Shown: positions 15,995-24,686 of the stretch, one piece after another
Layout of the letters: each line of letters starts with the position of its first letter
Numbering within the stretch: the first letter of the stretch is position 1
The notes under the pieces: model-generated
Databases searched by the model: none
Told to the model about the DNA's origin: nothing
What the model saw: the letters and a program-made list of their open reading frames with translations, nothing else
Assembly: GCF_022637395.1 (NCBI RefSeq)
Contig: NZ_CP093337.1
Coordinates: 3,184,501 to 3,248,500 of the forward strand
DNA from: Shinella sp. H4-D48
GTDB taxonomy: Bacteria > Pseudomonadota > Alphaproteobacteria > Rhizobiales > Rhizobiaceae
Length of the DNA stretch: 64,000 nt
Reading direction: 5' to 3'
Made by a program: the position numbers and the translations under genes

Positions 15995-16720
15995 TCATGC
16001 CTGCGGAAGCGCGAAGCCGGGGTCCTTGCGGCTCAAAGCCTTGTGCAGGTGCACCATGAGGCCGGCGGCGAAAAGCGGGGTCAAAAGGTTGACGATCGGG
16101 ATCGCCAGGAAAGCCGCGACCAGCAGGCCGGCGATCAGCACCGTGGAAAAGTGCTTTTCCCGGAACAGCCGCGCCTCCTGGGGCGAGCGATAGCGCATGG
16201 CGGCAAACTCGAAGAATTCCCGGCCGAGCAGGTAGCCGTTGACAGCGAAGAAGGCAATGAGATTGACGCCCGGGATGAACAGCAGAAACAGCGCGATGAG
16301 ATTGCCGACGAGAACGATGCCGAGGAATTTGACCGAGCCGGCAATCGCCTGCCCCATCGGTAAGGGAACGCCCGGCGTTTCGTTTGGATAGTCCCGCTTC
16401 TCGATGACCTCGGCGACGTCGTCGAGGAAGAAGCCGGCGATGATGGCGGTCACTGGGGCCAGCAGCAGCGCCAGGCCGAGCGCAAGCCCGATGCTGGCGA
16501 CGATGCCGAACACGAAAGTGAGCCAGCCGGCCCATTGCGGCAGGTCAGGCATGAACGCGCCTTGCAGCCATGGCCAGGCGAAGGCGATGAAGCTTTCGCG
16601 CAGCCCGAACCACACGACGATGAGGGCGAGGAGTGTCAGGCCCAGAACCTTCCAGAAGACGCTACGCGTTTCGGGGGCGAAGAGGTTGGCAAGCGCAAGC
16701 CGCGCGGCGTCGAGGATCAT
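15995..16720 (-). CDS. EI24/CysZ-like integral membrane protein
   Basis: 241 aa from the ATG at 16720 (MILDAARLALANLFAPETRS). Several hydrophobic helices are visible (about residues 22-45, 65-100, 140-175, 195-225), with the family segments 'PQWAGWLTFVFGIVASIG', 'GFFLDDVAEVIEKRDYP' and 'FIPGVNLIAFFAVNGYLLGREFFEFAA'. E. coli CysZ of this family is a sulfate channel. Rhizobial members are usually annotated only as EI24 proteins, and no cys genes are adjacent, so a sulfate role is uncertain. Confidence 0.85.
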   Translation of the reverse strand: MILDAARLALANLFAPETRSVFWKVLGLTLLALIVVWFGLRESFIAFAWPWLQGAFMPDLPQWAGWLTFVFGIVASIGLALGLALLLAPVTAIIAGFFLDDVAEVIEKRDYPNETPGVPLPMGQAIAGSVKFLGIVLVGNLIALFLLFIPGVNLIAFFAVNGYLLGREFFEFAAMRYRSPQEARLFREKHFSTVLIAGLLVAAFLAIPIVNLLTPLFAAGLMVHLHKALSRKDPGFALPQA

Positions 16721-16793
16721 CGAAAACTCCTGTTCGACCTCGCATGTAGGGTGGGGAAAACCGGCCGGCAAGGCAGGAGATGAGAACGCTCCA

Positions 16794-16808
16794 TTAAGGC
16801 CGCGTTAA
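16794..16808 (+). promoter_or_regulatory. CtrA-type box TTAA-N7-TTAA upstream of chemoreceptor gene
   Basis: TTAA at 16794 and TTAA at 16805 are separated by exactly 7 nt, the full CtrA consensus known from Caulobacter and S. meliloti. It lies 66 nt before the chemoreceptor ATG. CtrA often controls motility and chemotaxis genes in alphaproteobacteria. A single consensus match can arise by chance. Confidence 0.5.
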
Positions 16809-16873
16809 AGGACGGGCCCTAGACTTTCGCGCAACCGCACAAAGCGCGTCTTCGAGAAAACCAGGGAACTGTC

Positions 16874-18901
16874 ATGCACAATGTCCGGATCAGCAGGCTC
16901 CTGCCGGCGCTCTTCCTTCTGATGGTCGTTCTGGGGGCGCTGCAAGGCGCGGTTGCCTTCCGCTCGCTATCGGCGATGACCGGCCATATCGAGCGCATCG
17001 GCACCGACCGCATGCCGCAGTTGAGCGCGATCCTGCAGCTGAGCCACGCCTTCTCCGATCTCAACGCGATCTACGCAGAACATCTGCTTTCGATGGACCC
17101 GGACGAGATCGGCCGCATCGAGGCGCGTATCAAGGAACGCACCGCAGCCTTCGATGCCATGGTGAAGACCCATGCGGCCGACAACAGCGGCGACGCCGCG
17201 GCAATCGCCGGGATCGACACCATCAAGGCGACGCTGACGACCTATCTCGAAGAAGCCGGCAAGCTCGTGCAGTTCTCCGCAATCGGCGCGAAGGGACCGG
17301 CGCTCGACATCTACAAGGGGTCGATGAAGGCAAGTGCCGATGCGATCACCGCAGCGCTCAACGCGCTCGTGGCGCACACCCAGAGCGTGACGGACGAGAC
17401 GATCGAGACCGCACGCGGCGAGGAAGGTTCCGCCTTCGCGCTGACCTGGGCCTCGCTCGCCGCCGCGATGGGCCTCGCCATCGCTGCCATTTTCCTCGTC
17501 AACCGACGCGTTGTGCGACCGCTCAACGGCCTTGCCGGCGCAATGAAGCGGCTGGCGGAAGGCGATACGGTCGTCACCATCCCCAGCGCCGGCCGCAAGG
17601 ACGAGATCGGCGACATGGCCGGCACCGTCGCCGTCTTCCGCGACAATGCCGCCGAGCGCCAGCGTCTCGAGCGCCAGGCCGAAGACGACCGCCACCGCGC
17701 CGACAGCGAGCGACAGGCACGCGAGGCGGAACGCACCCGTGACAGCGGTCAGGTCCAGCAGGCGGTCGCAAGCCTTGCAGACGCTTTAGGCAAGCTCGCC
17801 GCCGGAGACATGACCTGCCGCATCGACGTGCCCTTCGAGGGCGACCTCGACCGGCTGCGGGCGGACTTCAACGCCTCCGTCTCGCGCCTCAGCGATGCAC
17901 TGCGCGAAGTGGGCGAGAACGCCGCAGCCATCGATGCGGGCGCAAGCCAGATCCGCTCGGCGGCCGACGACCTGTCGCGCCGCACGGAACAGCAGGCCGC
18001 TTCCGTCGAGGAGACCGCCGCCGCGCTGGAAGAGATCACGACCACTGTCAAGGATTCGACCCGGCGTGCGGAAGAAGCCGGAGACCTCGTTTCGCGAACG
18101 CGCACGGGCGCGGAAAAATCTGGCGAAATCGTGCGCCGCGCTGTCGCGGCCATGCATGAAATCGAGAAATCCTCCAGCGAGATCACCAGCATCATCGGCG
18201 TGATCGACGATATCGCCTTCCAGACCAACCTTCTGGCGCTGAACGCCGGCGTGGAAGCCGCCCGCGCAGGCGAGGCCGGCAAGGGCTTTGCAGTCGTGGC
18301 GCAGGAAGTACGCGAACTGGCCCAGCGGTCGGCCAAGGCCGCCAAGGAAATCAAGTCGCTGATAACCACTTCGGGCGAGCAGGTCCGCACCGGCGTCTCC
18401 CTGGTCGGCGACACCGGTCGCGCATTGCAGACCATCGTCACCGAAGTGCAGGAGATCAACAGCCACGTTGCGGCCATCGTCGAGGCGGCGCGCGAACAGT
18501 CGGTGGGCCTTCAGGAAATCAACACAGCCGTCAACAGCATGGACCAGGGCACACAAAAGAATGCTGCCATGGTCGAGGAGACCACGGCCGCAAGCCACGG
18601 CCTAGCCGCCGAAGTGCAGGCACTCAACGCTCTGATCGGCCGCTTCAATGTCGGCGGCGCGGCGGCGTCAAGCCGAACCGTGCAGGCACCGCATCTTCAC
18701 GTCGTCCCCACGACGCCGTCGATGCCTGTCACACCCCAGCCTGCGGCGGTTCGCAAATCCCCGGGCCAATGGAACGTCAAGGCGGCTTCCAGCCAGTCCC
18801 GTCCCGTCACCTCTCCCGCGCTCGCACTCAGCGAGAAGCTCGCCGGCGCATTCGGCGCACATCAGGAGAAGAGATCGGATGCGGATTGGGAAGAGTTCTG
18901 A
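16874..18901 (+). CDS. Methyl-accepting chemotaxis protein, four-helix-bundle sensor, WEEF C-terminus
   Basis: 675 aa. TM1 at about residues 8-30, a periplasmic helical sensor of about 155 residues (4HB_MCP type: long amphipathic helices, no Cache motifs), TM2 at about 186-210, then HAMP, a second HAMP-like segment ('[21 protein letters not shown]') and the signalling domain. The hairpin tip reads '[41 protein letters not shown]'. The C-terminus is DADWEEF, a rhizobial variant of the CheR/CheB tether pentapeptide, so the receptor can recruit adaptation enzymes. Ligand unknown. It has its own upstream region with a CtrA-type site. Confidence 0.95.
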   Translation: MHNVRISRLLPALFLLMVVLGALQGAVAFRSLSAMTGHIERIGTDRMPQLSAILQLSHAFSDLNAIYAEHLLSMDPDEIGRIEARIKERTAAFDAMVKTHAADNSGDAAAIAGIDTIKATLTTYLEEAGKLVQFSAIGAKGPALDIYKGSMKASADAITAALNALVAHTQSVTDETIETARGEEGSAFALTWASLAAAMGLAIAAIFLVNRRVVRPLNGLAGAMKRLAEGDTVVTIPSAGRKDEIGDMAGTVAVFRDNAAERQRLERQAEDDRHRADSERQAREAERTRDSGQVQQAVASLADALGKLAAGDMTCRIDVPFEGDLDRLRADFNASVSRLSDALREVGENAAAIDAGASQIRSAADDLSRRTEQQAASVEETAAALEEITTTVKDSTRRAEEAGDLVSRTRTGAEKSGEIVRRAVAAMHEIEKSSSEITSIIGVIDDIAFQTNLLALNAGVEAARAGEAGKGFAVVAQEVRELAQRSAKAAKEIKSLITTSGEQVRTGVSLVGDTGRALQTIVTEVQEINSHVAAIVEAAREQSVGLQEINTAVNSMDQGTQKNAAMVEETTAASHGLAAEVQALNALIGRFNVGGAAASSRTVQAPHLHVVPTTPSMPVTPQPAAVRKSPGQWNVKAASSQSRPVTSPALALSEKLAGAFGAHQEKRSDADWEEF

Positions 18902-18928
18902 GAAGTCCGGCGATCCACCGTCCCCATC

Positions 18929-19561
18929 TCACTTTTCAGGCGGCTCGCCGGATCGTGACAGGATGAGCGCGCTTCCGGCCTTATGAGGCAGAACGCCCAG
19001 CGACACTGGCGCCTCGCCTTCCTTCTTCAGCCAGACTTCGAGCGCACGCTTTTTCTCATTCGCATCGGAAACCGGCGTGAGGCGGAGCGCGCCGTTGGTT
19101 TCTTCATAATGCACGAAATGGTCGATTGCGGCTCCCTCGCCGGCCGCGTCGGAAACGAGCCGGCCGGCACCGACGGGCCGTTGCGTGAGCAAGCCCCCGA
19201 GGGACAGGACGAGGCCGGCCGCAACAGCAAGGCCCGCGAAGGCAAGTCCGCGCCAGAAGCCGAGGGAATTCCAGCACCCACCCGAAACCTTGCCGGTGAA
19301 CACCGCATCGCACGGGCCCATATGCAGCACCTGCCGGTGACCGCCGAGGCCGCCATCGGGCGCGGTATGCGGCGGCGTGTCGTCGCTGAAGGTCAAGAGC
19401 GTTTCTTGCCAGCGGCCGACCATTGCGGCAAAGCGGCGGTCGGATGCCAGCCGCGCCTCGACCTTGCGGCAATCCTCCTGGGAAAGCGCGCCGAGCACAT
19501 ATTCACCGGCGATCACTTCGTCGCAGCGGGTCTCTCCCATATCTCGGCCGAATGCCGTCAT
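18929..19561 (-). CDS. Putative anti-sigma factor (RskA-like), orphan and short at the C-terminus
   Basis: 210 aa from the ATG at 19561, preceded by AGGA. The N-terminus 'CDEVIAGEYVLGALSQEDCRKVEARLASDRRF' is the zinc-type anti-sigma fold of RskA/ChrR-like proteins. 'WNSLGFWRGLAFAGLAVAAGLVLSLG' is a single membrane segment, and the periplasmic part has 'ALEVWLKKEGEAPVSLGVLP'. RskA proteins normally end with a Pro/Gly-rich GGSPTG-type stretch; here translation stops at SRSGEPPEK. No sigma factor gene is adjacent, which is unusual because the pair is normally an operon. Longer upstream starts lack a ribosome-binding site. Confidence 0.7.
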   Translation of the reverse strand: MTAFGRDMGETRCDEVIAGEYVLGALSQEDCRKVEARLASDRRFAAMVGRWQETLLTFSDDTPPHTAPDGGLGGHRQVLHMGPCDAVFTGKVSGGCWNSLGFWRGLAFAGLAVAAGLVLSLGGLLTQRPVGAGRLVSDAAGEGAAIDHFVHYEETNGALRLTPVSDANEKKRALEVWLKKEGEAPVSLGVLPHKAGSALILSRSGEPPEK

Positions 19562-19812
19562 CGCTTCCTGCACTCTCTCGGTTCGCGCGGATGGCGCGCA
19601 ACGGTGGTTTTCTCTCATATAGGAACGCGCGGATGCATTTTCCCATAGCAGACACGCATGGACATCATAATCTTCCCATCGCCATTGCGCCATCGACGCC
19701 GCAGCTGTGAAAGGCGCTTTCTCGCGCCCGCCGCCGCATTGTGAAAAGAGGATCATTCCATCGTCACAAAACATGCGTTAAACAGGCGCCCACCCATTCC
19801 CGAGAGGCCGCC

Positions 19813-20700
19813 ATGTCCCAATCCGAAAGCGAAAACCAAGCCCGCCTGCTCGTTCAGGCCCTGCCCTACATGCAGCGCTACGAGAACAAGACCATCGTGG
19901 TGAAATATGGCGGCCACGCCATGGGCAACCCGGAGCTCGGCAAGGCTTTCGCCAGCGACATCGCGCTTCTCAAGCAGTCCGGCGTCAACCCGATCGTCGT
20001 GCACGGCGGCGGCCCGCAGATTGGCGCCATGCTGACCAAGATGGGCATCGAATCGAAGTTCGAAGGCGGCCTGCGCGTCACCGACCAGAGGACGGTCGAG
20101 ATTGTCGAGATGGTGCTGGCCGGCTCGATCAACAAGGAGATCGTCGCGCTCATCAACCAGACCGGCGAATGGGCGATCGGCCTGTGCGGCAAGGACGGCA
20201 ACATGGTTTTCGCCGAAAAGGCCAAGAAGACCGTCACCGATCCCGACAGCAATATCGAACGCGTTCTGGACCTCGGCTTCGTCGGCGAGGTGGTGGAAGT
20301 CGACCGCACGCTGATCGACCTGCTTGCCAAGTCAGAGATGATCCCGGTCATCGCGCCTGTTGCCCCCGGCCGCGACGGCCATACCTACAACATCAACGCC
20401 GATACCTTCGCGGGCGCCATCGCCGGCTCGCTGAACGCCACGCGCCTGCTCTTCCTGACGGACGTTCCCGGCGTGCTCGACAAGGATGGCCAGCTCATCA
20501 AGGAACTGTCGGTGGCGCAGGCCCGCGCGCTCATCAAGGACGGCACCATTTCCGGCGGCATGATCCCGAAGGTCGAGACCTGCATCGATGCCATCAAGGC
20601 CGGTGTCCAGGGCGTGGTCATCCTCAACGGCAAAACGGCCCATTCGGTGCTTCTCGAACTCTTCACCGAGCATGGCGCCGGCACGCTGATCGTGCCCTGA
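19813..20700 (+). CDS. argB: Acetylglutamate kinase (arginine biosynthesis, step 2)
   Basis: 295 aa from the ATG at 19813 ([17 protein letters not shown]). Amino-acid kinase fold with '[15 protein letters not shown]' (phosphate-binding Gly and Lys), '[14 protein letters not shown]', '[26 protein letters not shown]' and '[19 protein letters not shown]' (nucleotide loop, catalytic Lys). The N-terminal extension is of the kind that forms hexamers in arginine-inhibited enzymes. It phosphorylates N-acetylglutamate with ATP in the cytoplasm. The gene stands alone, converging on the EamA transporter gene. Confidence 0.97.
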   Translation: MSQSESENQARLLVQALPYMQRYENKTIVVKYGGHAMGNPELGKAFASDIALLKQSGVNPIVVHGGGPQIGAMLTKMGIESKFEGGLRVTDQRTVEIVEMVLAGSINKEIVALINQTGEWAIGLCGKDGNMVFAEKAKKTVTDPDSNIERVLDLGFVGEVVEVDRTLIDLLAKSEMIPVIAPVAPGRDGHTYNINADTFAGAIAGSLNATRLLFLTDVPGVLDKDGQLIKELSVAQARALIKDGTISGGMIPKVETCIDAIKAGVQGVVILNGKTAHSVLLELFTEHGAGTLIVP

Positions 20701-20709
20701 CGGCTCTCA

Positions 20710-20730
20710 CCGGCGGCAACGCGCCGCCGG
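20710..20730. terminator. GC-rich hairpin between convergent argB and DMT transporter genes
   Basis: CCGGCGGC and GCCGCCGG make a perfect 8-bp stem with a 5-nt loop 9 nt after argB. There is no T-run, so termination strength is uncertain. Confidence 0.4.
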
Positions 20731-20732
20731 GT

Positions 20733-21635
20733 CTACCAGAAGAGCAGGCCGAGGATGCCGCAGACGATGAGAAGGCATCCCGCCACTTCCGTGCGGTTCA
20801 CCCGCTCATGGAAAAGGAAGTAGGAGGCCATGAAGGTGAAGACCAGCTCGATCTGGCCGAGTGCGCGCACATAGGCCACCTGTTGCAGGCTCATGGCCGT
20901 GAACCAGCAGGCCGAGCCCATGACGCCGGTAATGCCGACCAGCGACGAGGAGCGCCAGCTCTTCAGCACCTGAACGATCTCGTTCTTGTCCTTCCACAGC
21001 ATCCAGATCAGCATGAAGGCCGTCTGGAAGGTCGTCACGCAGGCGAGCGTCACGGCCGCGTTCATGATAGGCCCCGGCCCGTCCAGCGAGAGGGCGGCGC
21101 TGCGATAGGCGACTGCCGACACGCCGAAGACACCGCCCGAGGCGATGCCGATCAGGGCGGTGCGGCCGGTCAGCGCCGCGAAAGTGTTGCGCCAGGACAG
21201 CGGCGACCGGGCGACCGAGATCAGCATGACCCCGATAACCCCGACGATGATGGCGACGACTGCGCCGGGCGTGATGCGCTCGCCGAGCAGGATGAAACCG
21301 AAGATCGCCGCCTGGACCGGCTCCGTCTTGGAATAGGCCGTGCCGACGGCGAAATTCCTCAGCGAGAACAGATAGACGAGCAGCATCGTCGCGAAGATCT
21401 GCGCGAGGCCGCCGATCACCGCCCAGACCGCAAAGGTCCAGTTGAGCGCCGGAAACGCCAGGCCGGCGATCCAGTGCAACGAAAGCGCATAGAGGATTGC
21501 CAGCGGGAAACCATAGCCGAACCGCACGAAGCTCGCGCCGCGCGTACCAAGCGAGCCCTGAAGATGCTTCTGCAGGGCCGAGCGCAGGTTTTGCAGGAAG
21601 GCGGCGGCGATGGTGATGGGGATCCAGAGTTCCAT
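20733..21635 (-). CDS. DMT-superfamily EamA transporter
   Basis: 300 aa with ten predicted membrane helices in two EamA repeats. Repeat 1 includes 'FAVGTAYSKTEPVQAAIFGFILLGERI'; repeat 2 ends 'VAYVRALGQIELVFTFMASYFLFHERV' and 'LIVCGILGLLFW', both with the conserved E-R before the last helix of each half. The family exports metabolites such as amino acids or drugs; the substrate cannot be assigned. The start MELWIPITIAAAF is well defined, and the gene is divergent from the HAD nucleotidase gene by 101 nt. Confidence 0.9.
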   Translation of the reverse strand: MELWIPITIAAAFLQNLRSALQKHLQGSLGTRGASFVRFGYGFPLAILYALSLHWIAGLAFPALNWTFAVWAVIGGLAQIFATMLLVYLFSLRNFAVGTAYSKTEPVQAAIFGFILLGERITPGAVVAIIVGVIGVMLISVARSPLSWRNTFAALTGRTALIGIASGGVFGVSAVAYRSAALSLDGPGPIMNAAVTLACVTTFQTAFMLIWMLWKDKNEIVQVLKSWRSSSLVGITGVMGSACWFTAMSLQQVAYVRALGQIELVFTFMASYFLFHERVNRTEVAGCLLIVCGILGLLFW

Positions 21636-21736
21636 GCACTGCCGCTAGCACGGCGGTTTCGGCAAATCCATCTCCGGCGAAAGCGGTGCCTGAAATTTCC
21701 GTTTGCCGCCGCGCGGGCCCATGGCATAAGGCAGCC

Positions 21737-22432
21737 ATGACCGATCTTCCGAACAAAGCCGACTTCGCCCATGTGCGTGACTGGGTCTTCGACCTCGACA
21801 ACACGCTCTATCCGCATCACGTCGATCTCTTCGCCCAGATCGACAAGAACATGACGGCCTATGTCTCGGCGCTGCTCGGTCTGTCGCGCGAAGATGCGCG
21901 CGCCCTGCAAAAGCAGTATTATTACGACCACGGCACGACGCTGAAGGGGCTGATGCTCCATCACAATATCGACCCCCTGGATTTCCTGGAAAAGGCGCAT
22001 GCCATCGACTACGGCGTGCTGTCGCCCGACCTGTCGCTCGGCGAGGCGATCCGGGCACTGCCGGGCCGCAAGTTCATCTTCACCAATGGCAGCGTAAAGC
22101 ATGCCGAGATGGCCGCGAAGGCACTCGGCATCCTCGACCATTTCGACGATGTCTTCGACATCGTGGCGGCCGAATACATGCCCAAGCCCGCGGGCGCGAC
22201 CTATGACAAGTTCATGGCGCTGCACCGGATCGAGACGCAGCAGGCCGTGATGTTCGAAGACCTGCCGCGCAATCTTCTCGTGCCGAAGACGCTCGGCATG
22301 AAGACGGTGTTGCTCATTCCGCAAAACGACAACCACGAATTCGTGGATGCCTGGGAGAAGCGCTCGGAAGAGGACAAGCATATCGATTATGCGACGTCCG
22401 ACCTTACGGCCTTCCTCAACGCGCTTCTCTGA
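21737..22432 (+). CDS. HAD-family pyrimidine 5'-nucleotidase-like phosphatase
   Basis: 231 aa from the ATG at 21737. HAD motif I 'WVFDLDNTLYPHH' (nucleophile Asp and D+2 Asp), motif II 'KFIFTNGSVKHAEM', motif III Lys in 'EYMPKPAGATYDKF', motif IV 'AVMFEDLPRNL'. The N/T-L-Y-P after DLDN is typical of the SDT1/pyrimidine-nucleotidase subgroup, which dephosphorylates UMP/CMP and may clear non-canonical nucleotides. It stands alone and has no signal peptide. Confidence 0.92.
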   Translation: MTDLPNKADFAHVRDWVFDLDNTLYPHHVDLFAQIDKNMTAYVSALLGLSREDARALQKQYYYDHGTTLKGLMLHHNIDPLDFLEKAHAIDYGVLSPDLSLGEAIRALPGRKFIFTNGSVKHAEMAAKALGILDHFDDVFDIVAAEYMPKPAGATYDKFMALHRIETQQAVMFEDLPRNLLVPKTLGMKTVLLIPQNDNHEFVDAWEKRSEEDKHIDYATSDLTAFLNALL

Positions 22433-22568
22433 CGAGAGCGGCCACATTCCCGACACGGAAAAAACCCTTTCCCGCCAAAGGGTTCAATTACCAATTTGTA
22501 ACTGGCCACGTTCGGCTTTCCCTCTATCCTGCGCTCCCAAGGGACGACAATGGATGAAAGGAACGACC

Positions 22569-23534
22569 ATGGCTAAAAAGGAACTCCTTCTCGGCGCCGT
22601 TGCCGCCAGCCTTATCTTCTCGGGCATCGCCGCCCCTGCCTTCGCCGCAAAGCACGAAGGCAAGCACGACAAGCATCATGCCCGTCATATCGCGATGATC
22701 GAGCGGCTCGACACCGACAAGGACGGCAAGGTGACGCTTGCCGAATTCAAGGCCAATGCCGCCAACGCCTTCAAGGCCTTCGACGCCAATGGCGACGGGC
22801 AGGTGACGAAGGATGAGATCAAGGCTCGCCACGCCGCGTTCAAGGATGCCCGCAAGGCGATCCGCGCCGCCGCCGATACCGACAAGGACAAGGCCCGCGA
22901 GACACTGCGCGCCGGTGGCCCCTACATGCTGCCCGGTGCCGGCAAAATGTTCGACCGCGCCGATACCGATAAAAATGGCACGCTTTCGGAAGCCGAAGTT
23001 ATGGCTGCCGCCGAGACGATCTTCCAACGCCGCGACACCAACAAGGATGGCGCCATCGACGTGGCGGATGTCCGCGCCGGCGGCAAGGGCAAGTGGCACG
23101 GCAAGAAGAGCGAAGAGCGTGCGCAGCGCATGCTGGAGCGCGTCGATACCGACAAGGACGGCAAGATCTCGCAGGCCGAGATGCTCGCCTATGCCACGGC
23201 AAACTTCGAGCGGTTCGATACGGACAAGAACGGCGAAGTGACCAAGGCGGAAGTCGACGCCAAGCGTGAAGCGTTCCGGGATGCCCGCAAGGCGTTTCGT
23301 GCGGTCAAGGCGACCGATGGCGAAGCCAAGGACGCCGCGCGTCAGGCGATGCGTGACGCGCGTATCGACCGGATGGGTGCACGTATGTTCGAGCGCGCCG
23401 ACACCGACAAGAACGGTGTCCTGACGAAGGCCGAGATGGAAACGGCCGCCGCCGCTCTCTTCAAGCAGCGCGACCGCAACGGCGACGGCTTCATCACTGC
23501 CGACGAAATGGTCATGAAGCACCACAAAAAATAG
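22569..23534 (+). CDS. Secreted calcium-binding protein with eight EF-hand loops
   Basis: 321 aa from the ATG at 22569 (MAKKELLLG), preceded by AAAGGA. Signal peptide to about residue 27 (PAFAA). Eight canonical EF-hand loops begin at Asp48, 72, 132, 156, 193, 217, 278 and 302, with loop sequences such as DTDKDGKVTLAEF, DTDKNGTLSEAEV, DTDKDGKISQAEM and DRNGDGFITADEM. Spacing is 24-60-24, then 37, then 24-61-24, showing duplication of a four-EF unit. The linkers also match (FKDARKAIRAA, FRDARKAFRAV). Probably a periplasmic or secreted Ca2+ buffer or sensor related in concept to rhizobial calsymin; no enzymatic domain. A strong terminator follows. Confidence 0.93.
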   Translation: MAKKELLLGAVAASLIFSGIAAPAFAAKHEGKHDKHHARHIAMIERLDTDKDGKVTLAEFKANAANAFKAFDANGDGQVTKDEIKARHAAFKDARKAIRAAADTDKDKARETLRAGGPYMLPGAGKMFDRADTDKNGTLSEAEVMAAAETIFQRRDTNKDGAIDVADVRAGGKGKWHGKKSEERAQRMLERVDTDKDGKISQAEMLAYATANFERFDTDKNGEVTKAEVDAKREAFRDARKAFRAVKATDGEAKDAARQAMRDARIDRMGARMFERADTDKNGVLTKAEMETAAAALFKQRDRNGDGFITADEMVMKHHKK

Positions 23535-23563
23535 AGCATTCCCTGCCAGCACGTCCAACTGAA

Positions 23564-23591
23564 ACGCCCCGGCCATGCCGGGGCGTCTTTT
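23564..23591 (+). terminator. Rho-independent terminator of the EF-hand gene
   Basis: ACGCCCCGGC and GCCGGGGCGT form a 10-bp perfect stem with a CAT loop, followed by CTTTTATT, 29 nt after the stop codon. Confidence 0.9.
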
Positions 23592-23620
23592 ATTGGCGGC
23601 AGTGTACAGCTTGCCTCGTG

Positions 23621-24514
23621 TCAGGCTTCGGCCACAGCCTGCTCGGCTTCGAGCTTCTCGTAGAACTTCACGATGATGTCCCAGGCCTCTTCGGCCGTCT
23701 CGACGAATTCCAGGAGCTCGACATCGCCGGGCGCAATGGTGCCGAAGGCGGCCAGCGCATCGAAATCGATGATCTTGTGCCAGAATTCCTTGCCGAACAG
23801 GATGAGCGGAACCAGCGCCATGCGCCCGGTCTGCATCAGCGTGACCGTCTCGAACAGCTCGTCAAGCGTGCCGAAGCCGCCCGGGAACACCGTGACGGCC
23901 TTGGCGCGCAGCAGGAAATGCATCTTGCGGATCGCGAAATAGTGGAAGTTGAAGCTGAGTTCCGGCGTGACATAGGGGTTCGGCGCCTGCTCGTGCGGCA
24001 GCACGATGTTGAGGCCGATGGACGGCGCACCGACATCGGCGGCGCCGCGGTTGCCTGCTTCCATCACGCCCGGCCCGCCGCCGGTGACGACGACATATTC
24101 CTTGAAGCCGAGTTCCGCCGATTTCTCAGAGCACATGCGCGCGAACTTGCGCGCTTCCTCGTAGTAGACCGAGGCCGCCTCCAGATTGGCGCGCTGCGTC
24201 TCGTTGCGGGCCGCCCAGGCATCCTGGCCGGGGGCAGGAATGCGCGCACCGCCGAACATGACGATGGTCGACTTGATGCCGTGCTCGGCCAGCATCATCT
24301 CCACCTTCAGGAGTTCCAGCTGGAGGCGCACGGGCCGCAGTTCCTCGCGGCAAAGGAAATCGTCGTCGACATAGGCAAGCCGATAGGCCGGATGAGCCGA
24401 TTGCGGCGTCTGGGGCACGACGGCGGCGCGATGCTTGTCCTGCGCGCTGTCGGCCAACGGATCCCACACGCCATCCTTGCGGCGCAGATTCTTTTTCTTC
24501 AGTCTTGCCATCAC
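23621..24514 (-). CDS. LOG-family / TIGR00730 Rossmann-fold protein
   Basis: 297 aa. Family motifs are 'VTGGGPGVMEAGNRGAADVG' and 'FPGGFGTLDELFETVTLMQTG' (the PGGxGTxxE motif of LOG nucleotide 5'-monophosphate phosphoribohydrolases). It exceeds small LOG proteins (about 180-200 aa) through an N-terminal extension (basic KKKNLRRK start), as in type II members. Small LOGs release free cytokinins or AMP-derived adenine; the function of the long bacterial type is less clear. It is divergent from dapD. Confidence 0.85.
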   Translation of the reverse strand: MMARLKKKNLRRKDGVWDPLADSAQDKHRAAVVPQTPQSAHPAYRLAYVDDDFLCREELRPVRLQLELLKVEMMLAEHGIKSTIVMFGGARIPAPGQDAWAARNETQRANLEAASVYYEEARKFARMCSEKSAELGFKEYVVVTGGGPGVMEAGNRGAADVGAPSIGLNIVLPHEQAPNPYVTPELSFNFHYFAIRKMHFLLRAKAVTVFPGGFGTLDELFETVTLMQTGRMALVPLILFGKEFWHKIIDFDALAAFGTIAPGDVELLEFVETAEEAWDIIVKFYEKLEAEQAVAEA

Positions 24515-24600
24515 TCTTTCCTGTCTTGCCGCCGCGCGGAATCACCATTGCGTCCGTGCGACAGTATCTGCCGGAAAAGGGCTTCATCTTTTCCGGCACT

Positions 24601-24640
24601 TGCTCTAGAGCATTTCGCTGATTGATGAAATCGACCTTCC
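24601..24640. repeat. Palindromic intergenic element with TGCTCTAGAGCA core
   Basis: TGCTCTAGAGCA (24601-24612) is a perfect 12-bp palindrome. It is followed by TTTCGCTGATTGATGAAATCG, which contains a TTTC/GAAA inverted pair. It lies in the 172-nt gap between the LOG and dapD genes. Similar CTAGAGCA-centred elements recur between genes in rhizobial chromosomes as I recall; only one copy is in this window. Confidence 0.45.
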
Positions 24641-24686
24641 GGCCTCCCGACAAGCGAAAATAAGCGTCGAAGTTTAAGGAATTCCG

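Noticed and set aside
19240-19400. Possible frameshift in the anti-sigma gene
   Set aside because: The low-similarity stretch between the HTH-like zinc domain and the membrane helix looked suspicious, but neither alternative frame restores a recognisable RskA sequence, and the frame stays open across it.
20169-21740. 523-codon forward ORF crossing argB and the EamA gene
   Set aside because: It runs out of frame through argB and antisense through the EamA transporter; composition is typical of a GC-driven spurious frame.
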